Part shown: positions 1 to 8,286 of the stretch, one piece after another | Layout: every line of letters begins with the position of its first letter | Position numbering within the stretch: position 1 is the stretch's first letter | Assembly (NCBI RefSeq): GCF_000021925.1 | Contig: NC_011830.1 | Coordinates: 62,001-126,000, forward strand | Length of the DNA: 64,000 bases | Origin: Desulfitobacterium hafniense DCB-2 | Lineage (GTDB): Bacteria > Bacillota > Desulfitobacteriia > Desulfitobacteriales > Desulfitobacteriaceae | Direction of reading: 5' to 3' | Translations under genes and position numbers: made by a program | Notes under the pieces: model-generated | Databases searched by the model: none | Told to the model about the DNA's origin: nothing | Seen by the model: the letters and a program-made list of their open reading frames with translations, nothing else

Positions 1-2
1 CC

Positions 3-203
3 CGGAAGCGCAAGATCCCCCTTGCGGAGAGTGTGGGGCACATCGTGGGTGAGAGCATTTCCCCCTATCCCCCAGGCATTCCTTGGATTGTGATGGGAGA
101 AGAGATGACTCCTGAGATCTTAGAGCTTCTGACCCGGCATAAGGGGCGCTGGCAAGGCTGGGAGGATGCAGGCCAAGGAGTCTGGATCATCGAGGAGGTT
201 TAA
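3..203 (+). CDS. Orn/Lys/Arg decarboxylase family protein, C-terminal end (partial)
   Basis: Only the last 66 codons are in the window; the reading frame is open from base 3 to the TAA at 201-203. The residues contain ESISPYPPGIPWIVMGE, typical of the C-terminal domain of PLP-dependent arginine/lysine/ornithine decarboxylases (SpeA/YaaO type). In many Firmicutes a gene of this family lies just upstream of tmk and holB, which fits here although no tmk lies between. The stop codon is followed within two bases by the holB start, so the two are probably cotranscribed. Substrate cannot be told from the tail. Confidence 0.75.
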   Translation, partial: RKRKIPLAESVGHIVGESISPYPPGIPWIVMGEEMTPEILELLTRHKGRWQGWEDAGQGVWIIEEV

Positions 204-204
204 T

Positions 205-1053
205 GTGAATATTGCACTTCACCTGATTGAAAAAGCAGCTCAGGAGGGACGGCTTGCTCATTTGCTGCTCTTTCACGGCGGGAGTGGCCCGGAGAGACGC
301 AAGGCGGGACTGGAGATTGCCCGGAGGATCAATTGCACTTCGGGTCAGGACGCGCCTTGTGGGCATTGTCCCTCCTGCAAGAAGATTCTTTCCGGGAACC
401 ATCCGGATGTGGAGGTAGTCAAGCCTGCCAAGGCATCCATAGGGATCGAGCAGATTCTGGATTGGCAGGAGCGGGTTTATCGCAAGCATTATGAGGGAAA
501 CTATAAAGTCTTTATCCTTGAAGAAGCGGATAAGTTAACGATTCCTGCAGCCAATGCCTTGCTCAAGGTCATTGAGGAGCCGCCGGAAAGAACTCTGATC
601 GTGCTGAGCGCTCAAAATGCCGAAGTTCTTTTGCCCACTATTCAGAGCAGGGCCCAGGCGGTTTACTTCCCCTTCAGAGGGGAGGAGGAATGGCTGAAAT
701 CCCTTGAAGAGTCCCTCGATCCCTGGGAAGCCCGGGAGGCTTTTCGCCTGAGCAGCCATAACCCTGAACTGGCTTATGAGATTCTGACTCTGGGAGTGGA
801 GAAGGTCAAGGAGTGGATTCGAGGGTTTGAACAAGCGGTGGAGGAGGGGGATTTTCTTAAACTTTTCCCTCTTTTTCCCGTAGAGAAAAAAGAAGCTGAG
901 CTATATTTGCACATCCTGGCCTTAGGGATAGCTCAAAAACATCAAGTCAATCCCCAGGCTATGCTGGCTGTGGGCAAAGCTATCGAGCAGATTCAAATGC
1001 AGGCTAACCCCAGATTGGTGATCGAAGGATTAGCTTTAAAATTATTTCAGTAA
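205..1053 (+). CDS. holB: DNA polymerase III subunit delta' (clamp loader)
   Basis: Delta' subunit of the clamp-loader complex that opens the beta sliding clamp. The N-terminal AAA+ fold carries a degenerate P-loop (GGSGPERRKAG), a four-cysteine zinc module (C...CGHCPSC, about residues 40-60) and LEEADKLTIPAANALLKVIEEPP, the usual Walker B/sensor stretch of delta'. I place the start at GTG 205 because GAGGAGG (192-198) lies 6 bases upstream; an in-frame ATG at 166 would overlap the upstream gene and has no such site. Followed after 13 bases by ricT, the classical holB-yaaT-yabA order. Confidence 0.93.
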   Translation: MNIALHLIEKAAQEGRLAHLLLFHGGSGPERRKAGLEIARRINCTSGQDAPCGHCPSCKKILSGNHPDVEVVKPAKASIGIEQILDWQERVYRKHYEGNYKVFILEEADKLTIPAANALLKVIEEPPERTLIVLSAQNAEVLLPTIQSRAQAVYFPFRGEEEWLKSLEESLDPWEAREAFRLSSHNPELAYEILTLGVEKVKEWIRGFEQAVEEGDFLKLFPLFPVEKKEAELYLHILALGIAQKHQVNPQAMLAVGKAIEQIQMQANPRLVIEGLALKLFQ

Positions 1054-1066
1054 GGAGGGAATCAGA

Positions 1067-1915
1067 ATGGTTGAGGTCGTGGGGGTTCGTTTTAAGCGGG
1101 CCGGTAAAATATATTATTTTTCTACAGGGGATCTTGCCCTGAATGCCAATGATAAAGTGATCGTGGAAACCGCCCGGGGAGTCGAGTATGGAGAGTGCGT
1201 TCTGGCACCCCGTCAGGTACCTGAAGCAGATGTGGTCATGCCTTTAAAACCGGTGATCCGCAAGGCTACTCCTGAGGATGAGCGGATTGTTGAGGTCAAT
1301 CGCACCAAGGAGAAGGAAGCTTTTGACATCTGCCTGAAGAAAATAGGAGATCATCAGCTGCCGATGAAGCTGGTGGATGTGGAATATACTTTTGATGGGA
1401 ACAAAATTATTTTTTCCTTTACGGCAGAAGGTCGGGTGGATTTCCGGGAGCTGGTTAAAGATCTGGCCTCGATCTTTCGGACCCGCATTGAACTTCGCCA
1501 GATTGGGGTTCGGGATGAAGCCAAAATGCTGGGCGGGATCGGTTCCTGTGGCAGAGTGCTGTGCTGCTCCAGCTTTTTAGGAGATTTTGAACCTGTATCC
1601 ATTCGCATGGCCAAGGATCAGAAGCTCTCTCTTAATCCAACGAAAATATCAGGGATTTGCGGTCGCCTTATGTGCTGCCTGAAATATGAGAATGGGGCTT
1701 ATGATGAGTCTCACTGCAAAGGTCAGTGCGGAAAACAATGCCATCAGCGGGAAGAAGATATCCTGGTTCTCAGCGAGGAATCGGTACTCAAGGCTTTGGA
1801 AGAGCAAGAGCTTAAGGGAGAACGGGGTTCTGCCGTACCGACCGCCGGGAAGGGGCGTCAAGAGGGACGCCATAAGAAAGGAGAAAAGAACAGAGGGAAG
1901 AGTGAGAAGGTATGA
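1067..1915 (+). CDS. ricT: PSP1 domain protein, Ric complex subunit RicT (YaaT)
   Basis: 282 residues with the PSP1 domain in the N-terminal two thirds. Two cysteine clusters, CGRVLCC (about residue 160) and CGRLMCC (about 200), plus HCKGQCGKQC further on, match the cysteines of RicT proteins that hold Fe-S clusters in the RicAFT complex. In Bacillus that complex affects RNase Y-dependent mRNA maturation, sporulation and competence; this is family knowledge. The C-terminal 40 residues are charged and Lys/Arg-rich. AAGGAGG precedes the ATG. It overlaps the next gene by 4 bases (ATGA), so translational coupling with yabA is likely. Confidence 0.92.
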   Translation: MVEVVGVRFKRAGKIYYFSTGDLALNANDKVIVETARGVEYGECVLAPRQVPEADVVMPLKPVIRKATPEDERIVEVNRTKEKEAFDICLKKIGDHQLPMKLVDVEYTFDGNKIIFSFTAEGRVDFRELVKDLASIFRTRIELRQIGVRDEAKMLGGIGSCGRVLCCSSFLGDFEPVSIRMAKDQKLSLNPTKISGICGRLMCCLKYENGAYDESHCKGQCGKQCHQREEDILVLSEESVLKALEEQELKGERGSAVPTAGKGRQEGRHKKGEKNRGKSEKV

Positions 1916-2223
1916 GTCAATTAAGCCAAGCCTTAACGGAAGTGGAGGAGAAGCTTAACTCTTTGATCGAAGAAGTGCAGCGTTTGCTGCCCTATGTTAA
2001 AAGCCTGGAAGATGAGAATGCCAGGCTGAAGCGTGAGCTATGTGCCCTGCCTGAGAAGGAAAGGTCGAGGGTCATTGCCAATGCTGAGCATCTTCAGGGC
2101 GTTGCCCATGATAATTTGGAACGACTCTATCGGGAAGGGTTCCATGTTTGTCATCTTCATTTTGGACAGCCTTTAGAGGAGGGGGATTGCCTCTTCTGTA
2201 TGGGCTTTTTGCGTAAAGATTAA
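1912..2223 (+). CDS. yabA: Replication initiation control protein YabA
   Basis: 103 residues: an N-terminal leucine-rich coiled coil (residues 1-50) and a C-terminal zinc-binding tail with CHLHFG followed by CLFCMGFL. This matches the YabA family, which bridges DnaA and the DnaN clamp to restrain re-initiation of replication. The ATG overlaps the ricT stop (ATGA). It sits between ricT and rsmI as in Bacillus. Confidence 0.9.
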   Translation: MSQLSQALTEVEEKLNSLIEEVQRLLPYVKSLEDENARLKRELCALPEKERSRVIANAEHLQGVAHDNLERLYREGFHVCHLHFGQPLEEGDCLFCMGFLRKD

Positions 2224-2228
2224 GTAAG

Positions 2229-3089
2229 ATGGGAGCGGTTCTTTTGGCTACGGTTCAGAGGGGTACCCTCTATATCTGCGGGACACCCATCGGCAATCTG
2301 GGGGATATCACCTTGAGGGCCTTGGAAGTGCTTAAGGGTGTGGATCTCATCGCGGCGGAGGATACCCGTCATTCCCGCAAGCTCCTGGATCACTTTGGCA
2401 TTGCCACGCCCCTGACCAGTTATCATGAACATAACGAAAAAGGGAAAGCCCTGGAACTGGTCAGAAGATTGGAGCAGGGGGAAGCCATCGCTTTAATCTC
2501 CGATGCGGGAATGCCGGGGATATCGGATCCGGGTCAGGAAGTGATTCAGCTATGCCTGGAAAAAGGCATACCCTTGGATGTCTTGCCGGGAGCCAATGCC
2601 GGACTGACGGCTTTGCTGCTTTCCGGGATGCCCAATGATCATTTTTTATTTCATGGCTTTTTGCCATCCCAATCCGGTGCCCGTAAGAAAGAATTGCAGA
2701 ATTATGCCCAGCTGCCTTTTACCCAGATTTTCTATGAGGCGCCCCACCGCTTAGTGGCCACCTTAGAGGACTTGTGGGAAGTTTTCGGAGAGCGGGAGAC
2801 GGCGGTGGTCCGGGAGATTACCAAGCTTCATCAAAGCGTCCATAAGGGGACGTTGAGCACCCTTATCCATGAATTTAAAGACACTGCCCCCCGCGGGGAA
2901 ATCTGTGTCCTGACTTCCCCTTATATCCCCGTCCCGCCGACAGGAGGGGAAAAGGAATGGCGTCAGGAAGTGCAGGAGCTTACTGAGCAAGGGATGAAAC
3001 CCAATGATGCTATGAAAGTAGTTGCTCAAAAATACGGAGTGAGCAAGCGTGAGGTTTATCAAGCGGTTCTCTCTCAAAAAAAGAATTAA
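2229..3089 (+). CDS. rsmI: 16S rRNA (cytidine-1402-2'-O)-methyltransferase
   Basis: SAM-dependent tetrapyrrole-methylase-fold enzyme that 2'-O-methylates C1402 of 16S rRNA. Hallmarks: GTLYICGTPIGNLGDIT near the N-terminus, AAEDTRHSRKLL, SDAGMPGISDPG and LPGANAGLTALLLSG. The length (286 aa) is normal. The start at ATG 2229 lies 6 bases after the yabA stop; an internal start at the conserved GTLYICGTP region is possible. It is the last gene of the holB-ricT-yabA-rsmI run and converges on abrB. Confidence 0.93.
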   Translation: MGAVLLATVQRGTLYICGTPIGNLGDITLRALEVLKGVDLIAAEDTRHSRKLLDHFGIATPLTSYHEHNEKGKALELVRRLEQGEAIALISDAGMPGISDPGQEVIQLCLEKGIPLDVLPGANAGLTALLLSGMPNDHFLFHGFLPSQSGARKKELQNYAQLPFTQIFYEAPHRLVATLEDLWEVFGERETAVVREITKLHQSVHKGTLSTLIHEFKDTAPRGEICVLTSPYIPVPPTGGEKEWRQEVQELTEQGMKPNDAMKVVAQKYGVSKREVYQAVLSQKKN

Positions 3090-3120
3090 AGAGAGACAAT
3101 GGCAAGATGCTTCCAAGAAA

Positions 3121-3166
3121 TATAAAAAAATCTGCCTAAAAAGAGAAAGAAGGCTTTACGCCTTCT
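3121..3166 (-). terminator. Rho-independent terminator of abrB
   Basis: A 7-bp stem (AGAAGGC / GCCTTCT, 3148-3154 with 3160-3166) with a 5-base loop. Read on the minus strand it is followed by a U-rich stretch (the A-rich run 3121-3142 on the plus strand). It lies between the convergent rsmI and abrB genes and may also help terminate rsmI. Confidence 0.7.
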
Positions 3167-3221
3167 ATTATGTAGAATTATAATTTCTAATGAGGTTGCT
3201 TCTTTTGGCCTTAGGGTGAAA

Positions 3222-3491
3222 TTAAACAGCTTCGGGCTGATTGCCTGATGCAGCTTCGCCCATGGCAGTGGCGCATTCACGGCAGACGTTTTTTCCACGG
3301 AAAATTTGAACATCTGTAGCGTTATTACAAAATACACAAGCAGGTTCATATTTTTTGAGAATGATCTTTTCTTGGTCTACATAAATTTCCAGAGCGTCTT
3401 TTTCATCGATTCCCAGGGTTCTGCGCAATTCGATAGGTAATACCACCCGACCCAGTTCGTCGACTTTTCTCACTATACCAGTTGATTTCAT
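3222..3491 (-). CDS. abrB: AbrB family transition-state transcriptional regulator
   Basis: 89 residues. The N-terminal swapped-hairpin DNA-binding domain (STGIVRKVDELGRVVLPIEL...) is nearly the classical AbrB/SpoVT sequence. The C-terminal half has C-x2-C and C-x2-C pairs (CVFCNN, CRECA) that suggest a small metal site. AbrB-type proteins repress post-exponential genes. ATG 3491 is chosen because AGGAGG sits 7 bases upstream; the codon before it (GTG 3494) could also be used. Its promoter carries a palindrome in the spacer. Confidence 0.9.
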   Translation of the reverse strand: MKSTGIVRKVDELGRVVLPIELRRTLGIDEKDALEIYVDQEKIILKKYEPACVFCNNATDVQIFRGKNVCRECATAMGEAASGNQPEAV

Positions 3492-3539
3492 CACGAGTCC
3501 TCCTCTAAACTACATCTTTCGACACAATGTAACACCCTT

Positions 3540-3568
3540 ATGATACCAATGGTACCATTTAAAGTCAA
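3540..3568 (-). promoter_or_regulatory. Sigma-A promoter of abrB with palindromic spacer
   Basis: On the minus strand TTGACT (3568-3563), a 17-base spacer and TATCAT (3545-3540) form a good vegetative promoter about 50 bases upstream of the abrB start. The spacer holds the perfect 12-base palindrome AATGGTACCATT (3548-3559), placed where a bound dimer would block RNA polymerase, hence a candidate operator, possibly autoregulatory. Confidence 0.65.
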
Positions 3569-4375
3569 CGGTTTTTTGTAAGAAAAATGGAATTTTTTTC
3601 AGGAATATTTCTCATGCTAATGAAAAAGTGTCGTCCGGGTCGCGTGGCTTTACGCACAACGCGTACTCCATAGCTCCGGGGCTGGTTCACCCGCTTTCTT
3701 AACAGCTCCGCCAAACCTCTGGGTAATACCTGATGTGAACCAGTGGCTACGCTAGGTTAAGAAAGCTTTGTTCACCCGACCGCCCCTCCGCTAAATCCGT
3801 ACGCTTTTGTGCGCAAAGCCACGTCTTGCGGGCTTCTCTTTCAGTTTTTCTTTGGGGCTCATCTACAGAGACTTTCATGAGGGGAGCCGACCATGCCGCT
3901 TAAGCGGCGTCGGTAAGGCCGGAAAAGCGGCTCGGATCAAGCTGCTTCCCGATATTTCCCACAACGCCTGCCTTCTCAAACCCGAAAAGCAGCCCAAGGA
4001 TTTTGATTTACAGCAGGGAAGCGAATTTAAGCGAGCGGGAACAAAACTTCGCGAAAAGCCTGCAGCGGAGTCGGGTTGGAAACAGGACGTTTCCAACCGG
4101 CCATTGAGCAGGAGCGATTTGGCCACGAAACCCGGACGAGGGTTTCGCCCAAGCCGCCGCGCTACAGAGAAATACTTGGCGGCGCAGGTGGACCCGACGG
4201 AGCGGAGGGCTTGAGCGGTAGTTTTGTCCGCGTAGCTTATGGAGCGACCGGTGTAAATCAAAATCCTGGAGAGCTAACTTTCGGCCCAGAATAGACCCTG
4301 CACAGAAACTTTTTACCCAGCCCCGTTTGCAGGACCCCCTCCCGGATGATACTATTAATAACCAGGACAAGCCGC
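3569..4375 (+). other. Long gene-free, helix-rich region (candidate structured RNA or structured repeat)
   Basis: No convincing gene lies here, although open frames occur in several frames on both strands, as expected of GC-rich structured sequence. Visible complementary pairs: 3643-3659/3807-3823 (16 of 17 pairs), 3682-3690/3735-3743 (9), 3693-3703/3756-3766 (11; crosses the previous one), palindrome 3895-3908, 3941-3947/3987-3993, 3944-3950/4016-4022, 4074-4083/4089-4098 (10), 4126-4133/4140-4147 (8), 4153-4158/4178-4183. The strand is not determined. No T-box, SAM-riboswitch core or other known leader motif was recognised in front of metG. Confidence 0.5.
4345..4374 (+). promoter_or_regulatory. 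Weak candidate promoter for metG
   Basis: A TTTGCA-like -35 near 4327 and TACTAT near 4351, 18 bases apart, lie about 70 bases upstream of metG. Both hexamers match the consensus only partly, so this is a suggestion; the -10 part falls in the given interval. Confidence 0.25.
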
Positions 4376-4425
4376 AAGCAATGCTGACCGCAGCGGCCCC
4401 CTCCTGAAAGAGAGGAAGGTTAACA

Positions 4426-6369
4426 TTGAAATACTATATTACGACACCGATTTTTTACCCCAATGCCAGCCCCCACATTGGGACGGCTTACACTACGGTA
4501 GCTGCCGATGCCTTTGCCCGCTATCACCGGCTGAAAGGCCATGATGTGTACTTTCTGACCGGTACCGATGAGAACGCCCAGAAGATTGTGCGCACGGCTG
4601 AAAGCCAGGGCATGGAGCCTTTAGCTTATGTGGACGGGGTGGTGGAACGGTTCAAAGCCTTGTGGGAGGAACTGGATATCTCCTATGATGACTTTATCCG
4701 CACCACAGAAGAACGTCACCATGAGGTGGTCAAAAAGATTTTTACCAAGCTCTATGAGCAAGGGGATATTTATAAATCAGAGTATGAAGGCTGGTATTGC
4801 ACGCCCTGTGAAACCTTCTGGACGGAAAATAAGCTCATGGATGGCAAATGTCCCAATCCGGATTGTGGACGGGATGTGGAATTGCTGAAGGAAGAAAGCT
4901 ACTTTTTCAAGCTTTCTAAATATCAGGATGCACTTTTACGCCATATCAAGGATCATCCGGACTTTATTCAGCCTGCTTCCCGCCGCAATGAAATGATTAA
5001 GTTTATCGAGGGGGGCTTGGAGGATCTCTGTGTTTCCCGCACCACCTTCCAATGGGGAATCCAGGTTCCTTTTAATCCCAAGCATGTGGTCTATGTCTGG
5101 CTGGATGCCCTGATTAACTATATTTCTGCTTTGGGCTATCCCGACGGGGAGTTGTATCAACGCTATTGGCCGGCGGAAGTTCATCTGATGGGCAAGGACA
5201 TTGTCCGCTTCCATGCCGTGATTTGGCCGATTATTTTAATGGCTTTGGATGTTCCCCTGCCTAAAGTGGTCTACGGCCATGGCTGGTACCTCAGCAAAGA
5301 AGGGGGCAAGATTTCCAAGTCCCGGGGCAATGTTCAGGATTCCTTTGAGTTGATCCGCCGTTATGGCTCCGATGCCATTCGTTACTTCCTGCTCAGGGAA
5401 ATGCAGGTGGGAACCGACGGGGCTTATTCGGAAGACTCCTTGGTGGAACGGTTAAACAGTGACTTGGCCAATGACTTGGGGAACTTCGTGTCCCGCAGTC
5501 TGGCGATGATCGTCAAATATCGGGGCGGTGTGATACCCAAGGCCGCCGAACCCACAGAACTTGAAGCAGAGCTCAGGGCCTTAGGGCAGGAGGTCGTTGC
5601 CAAAGTGGAAGAGCGGCTGGAAGCTCATGATCCGGCAGGGGCTCTGGAAAACCTTTGGCGTCTGGTCTCCCGCATGAATAAATATGTGGATGAGACTGCT
5701 CCCTGGACCCTGGCCAAGCAAGAGGGGCAGCAGGCTCGTCTGGACACGGTACTCCATACCTTTGCTGAGGCTATCCGCATTCTGGGTATCCTTTGCGCCC
5801 CCTTTATGCCTAAGCTTACCGGGAAGATGTTCCGGCAATGCGGCATCAGTGATGAGCTGCTCGCCTGGGAAGCTGCCAAAGAGTGGGCTGTTCTGGGAGA
5901 AGGAATCCAAGTGCAGCGGGGAGAAGCGCTGTTCCCCCGTATTGATCTGGCACAATTCAGTGTTGAAGAGGAGAAAGCATCTGTGAACGAAATCAAGGAA
6001 ACTCCAACAGTTGAAGAAAATAAAGTGGAATTTGAGCCGATTAAGGAAGAAATCAGCATCGATGATTTCGCCAAAATCGATCTGCGGGTGGCCAAGGTTC
6101 TCCACGCGGAAAAAGTGGAGAAAACCGATAAACTTTTAAAACTGGAAATTGAGGTGGCCGGCAAACCCCGCACCATCGTCTCGGGAATTGCCCAGCATTA
6201 TGCACCGGAGGATTTAGTGGGCAAGCATGTGGTCATCGTCGCCAACCTAAAGCCGGCAAAATTGCGGGGAATCACTTCGGAAGGGATGATCCTGGCGGCT
6301 TCTCATGAAGGAGTTCTGGAAGTCCTGGTCCTGGATAAGGAACTTCCGGCAGGAGCACGAGTCAAATGA
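4426..6369 (+). CDS. metG: Methionyl-tRNA synthetase with C-terminal tRNA-binding domain
   Basis: Charges tRNA-Met. Class I signatures are HIGT at residues 17-20 and KISKS at 295-299; cysteines 125, 128, 142 and 147 make a zinc knuckle in the connective peptide. After the anticodon-binding helical domain (to about 510) and a Glu/Lys-rich linker, the last 110 residues form an EMAP/Trbp111-like OB fold (IDLRVAKVLHAEKVEKTDKL) that aids dimerisation and tRNA binding. The length (647 aa) is normal for Bacillus-type MetRS. The start is TTG 4426 with GAGGAAGG upstream. The stop overlaps tatD by 4 bases. Confidence 0.96.
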   Translation: MKYYITTPIFYPNASPHIGTAYTTVAADAFARYHRLKGHDVYFLTGTDENAQKIVRTAESQGMEPLAYVDGVVERFKALWEELDISYDDFIRTTEERHHEVVKKIFTKLYEQGDIYKSEYEGWYCTPCETFWTENKLMDGKCPNPDCGRDVELLKEESYFFKLSKYQDALLRHIKDHPDFIQPASRRNEMIKFIEGGLEDLCVSRTTFQWGIQVPFNPKHVVYVWLDALINYISALGYPDGELYQRYWPAEVHLMGKDIVRFHAVIWPIILMALDVPLPKVVYGHGWYLSKEGGKISKSRGNVQDSFELIRRYGSDAIRYFLLREMQVGTDGAYSEDSLVERLNSDLANDLGNFVSRSLAMIVKYRGGVIPKAAEPTELEAELRALGQEVVAKVEERLEAHDPAGALENLWRLVSRMNKYVDETAPWTLAKQEGQQARLDTVLHTFAEAIRILGILCAPFMPKLTGKMFRQCGISDELLAWEAAKEWAVLGEGIQVQRGEALFPRIDLAQFSVEEEKASVNEIKETPTVEENKVEFEPIKEEISIDDFAKIDLRVAKVLHAEKVEKTDKLLKLEIEVAGKPRTIVSGIAQHYAPEDLVGKHVVIVANLKPAKLRGITSEGMILAASHEGVLEVLVLDKELPAGARVK

Positions 6370-7127
6370 TCTGGGATACACACGCCCATCTGGATGATCC
6401 CCGCTATCAAGGGGATTTCCAGGGGGTTCTGGACAATATGGCCCGGGCTCACATTACCAGGGTCACCAATGTAGGCTATGACCTGCCTTCCTCAGAACGC
6501 TCGGTTCGTTTGGCCCACCAGTATGACGCCGTTTATGCCGCCGTAGGGGTTCATCCCCATGATGCCCAAGGAGCAGCCGAGGAAACCTGGGAGAGTTTGA
6601 CCCAACTGGCCCGGGAAGATAAGGTGATCGCCTGGGGAGAAATCGGGCTGGATTATTATCGGGATCTCTCTCCCCGCAAAATTCAGCAGGAGGTGTTTAT
6701 CCGCCAGATTGAGTTGGCGGATCAAGCAGGACTCCCCATCATTATCCACAATCGGGATGCCCATCAGGATCTTTTAGAGATCGTGAAGGCCCATACTCCG
6801 AAAAAAGGCGGGGTGTTCCACTGCTATTCGGGATCCTGGGAAATGGCTAAGCTCATCCTTAACTTAGGGTTTTATATCTCCTTTGCCGGACCCCTTACCT
6901 TTAAAAATGCCCGGCATACGGTGGAGGTGGCTGAGAAAGTTCCTCTGGACCGTTTCCTGGTGGAGACGGATTCTCCCTATCTTACTCCGGAGCCTTACCG
7001 CGGCAAGCGCAATGAGCCGGCTTATGTGCGGCAGGTGGTGGAGCGGTTCGCGACCATCCGGGGTCTGGAGGTTGAGGAAGCGGCGAGGCTGGCTTTTGAG
7101 AATGGGAATAGGTTATTTGGGCTGTAA
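6366..7127 (+). CDS. tatD: TatD family metal-dependent hydrolase/DNase
   Basis: 253 residues, a TIM-barrel amidohydrolase of the TatD family (YabD in Bacillus). Metal ligands are visible in the N-terminal DTHAHLDD, in GEIGLDYYRD, in IIHNRDAH, in FHCYSG and in VETDSPYLTPEPYRGKRNEP. Family members are reported as 3'-5' exonucleases or deoxyribonucleases. The ATG overlaps the metG stop (ATGA), so it is cotranslated with metG, and it is followed by a strong terminator. Confidence 0.93.
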   Translation: MIWDTHAHLDDPRYQGDFQGVLDNMARAHITRVTNVGYDLPSSERSVRLAHQYDAVYAAVGVHPHDAQGAAEETWESLTQLAREDKVIAWGEIGLDYYRDLSPRKIQQEVFIRQIELADQAGLPIIIHNRDAHQDLLEIVKAHTPKKGGVFHCYSGSWEMAKLILNLGFYISFAGPLTFKNARHTVEVAEKVPLDRFLVETDSPYLTPEPYRGKRNEPAYVRQVVERFATIRGLEVEEAARLAFENGNRLFGL

Positions 7128-7168
7128 GATCAAAGCAAAGCATAAGCCGGCATAGGCCGGATATCATG

Positions 7169-7220
7169 GCACAAATCCTGGGGGAATGTCTCCGGGATTT
7201 GTGCTTTCTTTATGTTTTTT
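7169..7220 (+). terminator. Terminator of the metG-tatD operon
   Basis: Stem GCACAAATCC (7169-7178) with GGATTTGTGC (7195-7204), followed by a T-rich tail (TTTCTTTATGTTTTTT). Confidence 0.85.
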
Positions 7221-7344
7221 AAGTTGAAACCCACCGGCTTTGCCTTGTATGAATGGGTGAAAAGCTCCATGACTTCAGCCGGGAAGGACAAGAGAAGTTC
7301 TTTTTTTTCCCTTGCTTACATAACGTTTAGCAGGGGGGAATAGT

Positions 7345-8193
7345 ATGTATTCATTACCTATAGCTACCTATACGGATTATTGGCGCTTAGCGAAAAACCG
7401 TAGTCTGACCATGGGTGGAACCTTGGTATTGGCAGGAAGCACATTGCTTTATGCTCCGGCGGATGCCTTTCCCAAAAGAATGGAACTAACCCTGCCTGTA
7501 TTTGAAAGGAACAGCCAAAGCCCAGCTTCTGCTCCCGGCAGCCAAGCTTTGGGGAGGGAGGAAACTCTCCTGAATCCGGAGGGAACAGAGCTTCCTTTGA
7601 CGGAGGGGATAGGGACTGCCGAGGGGGGTGGGGTGGAAATTGGCCAGATAGCCATGACCTATCGCATCGAAGATGTGGAAGTTCCCATCAATACGGAGTA
7701 TATAGAGTCGGACCGTGTGCTTCCCGGCACGAGCCAGGTTCAGGAGGAGGGCCAGGTAGGGATAGAGCGCCAGGTCATCCGCAGGACCACCATAGGGGGA
7801 GAGCTCAGCGATGAACAGATCGTCAATCAATTTTTCCTCAATGCCCCCAAGAAGAGGGTGGTGATCCAGAATACCAGGCCTGTGGAGCGGAGTGATGTGG
7901 ATCTCAGCCAATACACTGTCCTTAAGACCTTCGAAGTGGAGGCTACGGCCTATACCTATACAGGCAACCCGACGGCGACGGGAGTCTGGCCCCGGGAAGG
8001 GTTGATTGCGGTGGATCCGCGGGTGATCCCTTTAGGAACTGAGGTTTATGTGGAAGGCTATGGGCATGCCATAGCTGCCGATACAGGGGGGGCGATTAAA
8101 GGGAATATTATCGATGTCTTTTTTCCCAGTTTACAGCGCTGCATTCAATGGGGAAGAAGGCCGGTAGTCATCCATATTCTGGATAATAAATAA
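7345..8193 (+). CDS. 3D-domain cell-wall protein
   Basis: 282 residues. A hydrophobic stretch at about 21-40 is probably a membrane anchor or signal. The middle is of low complexity with no domain I recognise. The C-terminal 90 residues form a 3D domain (FEVEATAYTYTG, GLIAVDPRVIPLGTEVYVEG, AADTGGAIKGNIIDVFF), whose three conserved aspartates are catalytic in MltA-like lytic transglycosylases. Start ATG 7345 has GGGGGGA upstream. Its 3D domain closely resembles that of the next gene, but the DUF348 and G5 parts are absent, so this looks like a shortened paralogue. A peptidoglycan role is inferred. Confidence 0.75.
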   Translation: MYSLPIATYTDYWRLAKNRSLTMGGTLVLAGSTLLYAPADAFPKRMELTLPVFERNSQSPASAPGSQALGREETLLNPEGTELPLTEGIGTAEGGGVEIGQIAMTYRIEDVEVPINTEYIESDRVLPGTSQVQEEGQVGIERQVIRRTTIGGELSDEQIVNQFFLNAPKKRVVIQNTRPVERSDVDLSQYTVLKTFEVEATAYTYTGNPTATGVWPREGLIAVDPRVIPLGTEVYVEGYGHAIAADTGGAIKGNIIDVFFPSLQRCIQWGRRPVVIHILDNK

Positions 8194-8220
8194 GAAAATG
8201 GAAAATATAACCAAAAAGCT

Positions 8221-8249
8221 TTGACAGATGAGGGAGATTTGGTTAAAAT
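8221..8249 (+). promoter_or_regulatory. Sigma-A promoter of the YabE-like gene
   Basis: A perfect TTGACA (8221-8226), a 17-base spacer and TAAAAT (8244-8249), 37 bases before the start codon at 8287. Confidence 0.8.
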
Positions 8250-8286
8250 AATGGGGTAGGTCAGAGTTAAATTATGGAGGGATGAG

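Noticed and set aside
3807..4370. Open frames of 120-135 codons on both strands
   Set aside because: They overlap each other, have no plausible ribosome sites or recognisable domains, and lie on strongly self-complementary sequence.
4200..4425. T-box or SAM riboswitch ahead of metG
   Set aside because: I looked for the T-box AGGGUGG-type core and the SAM core and found neither.
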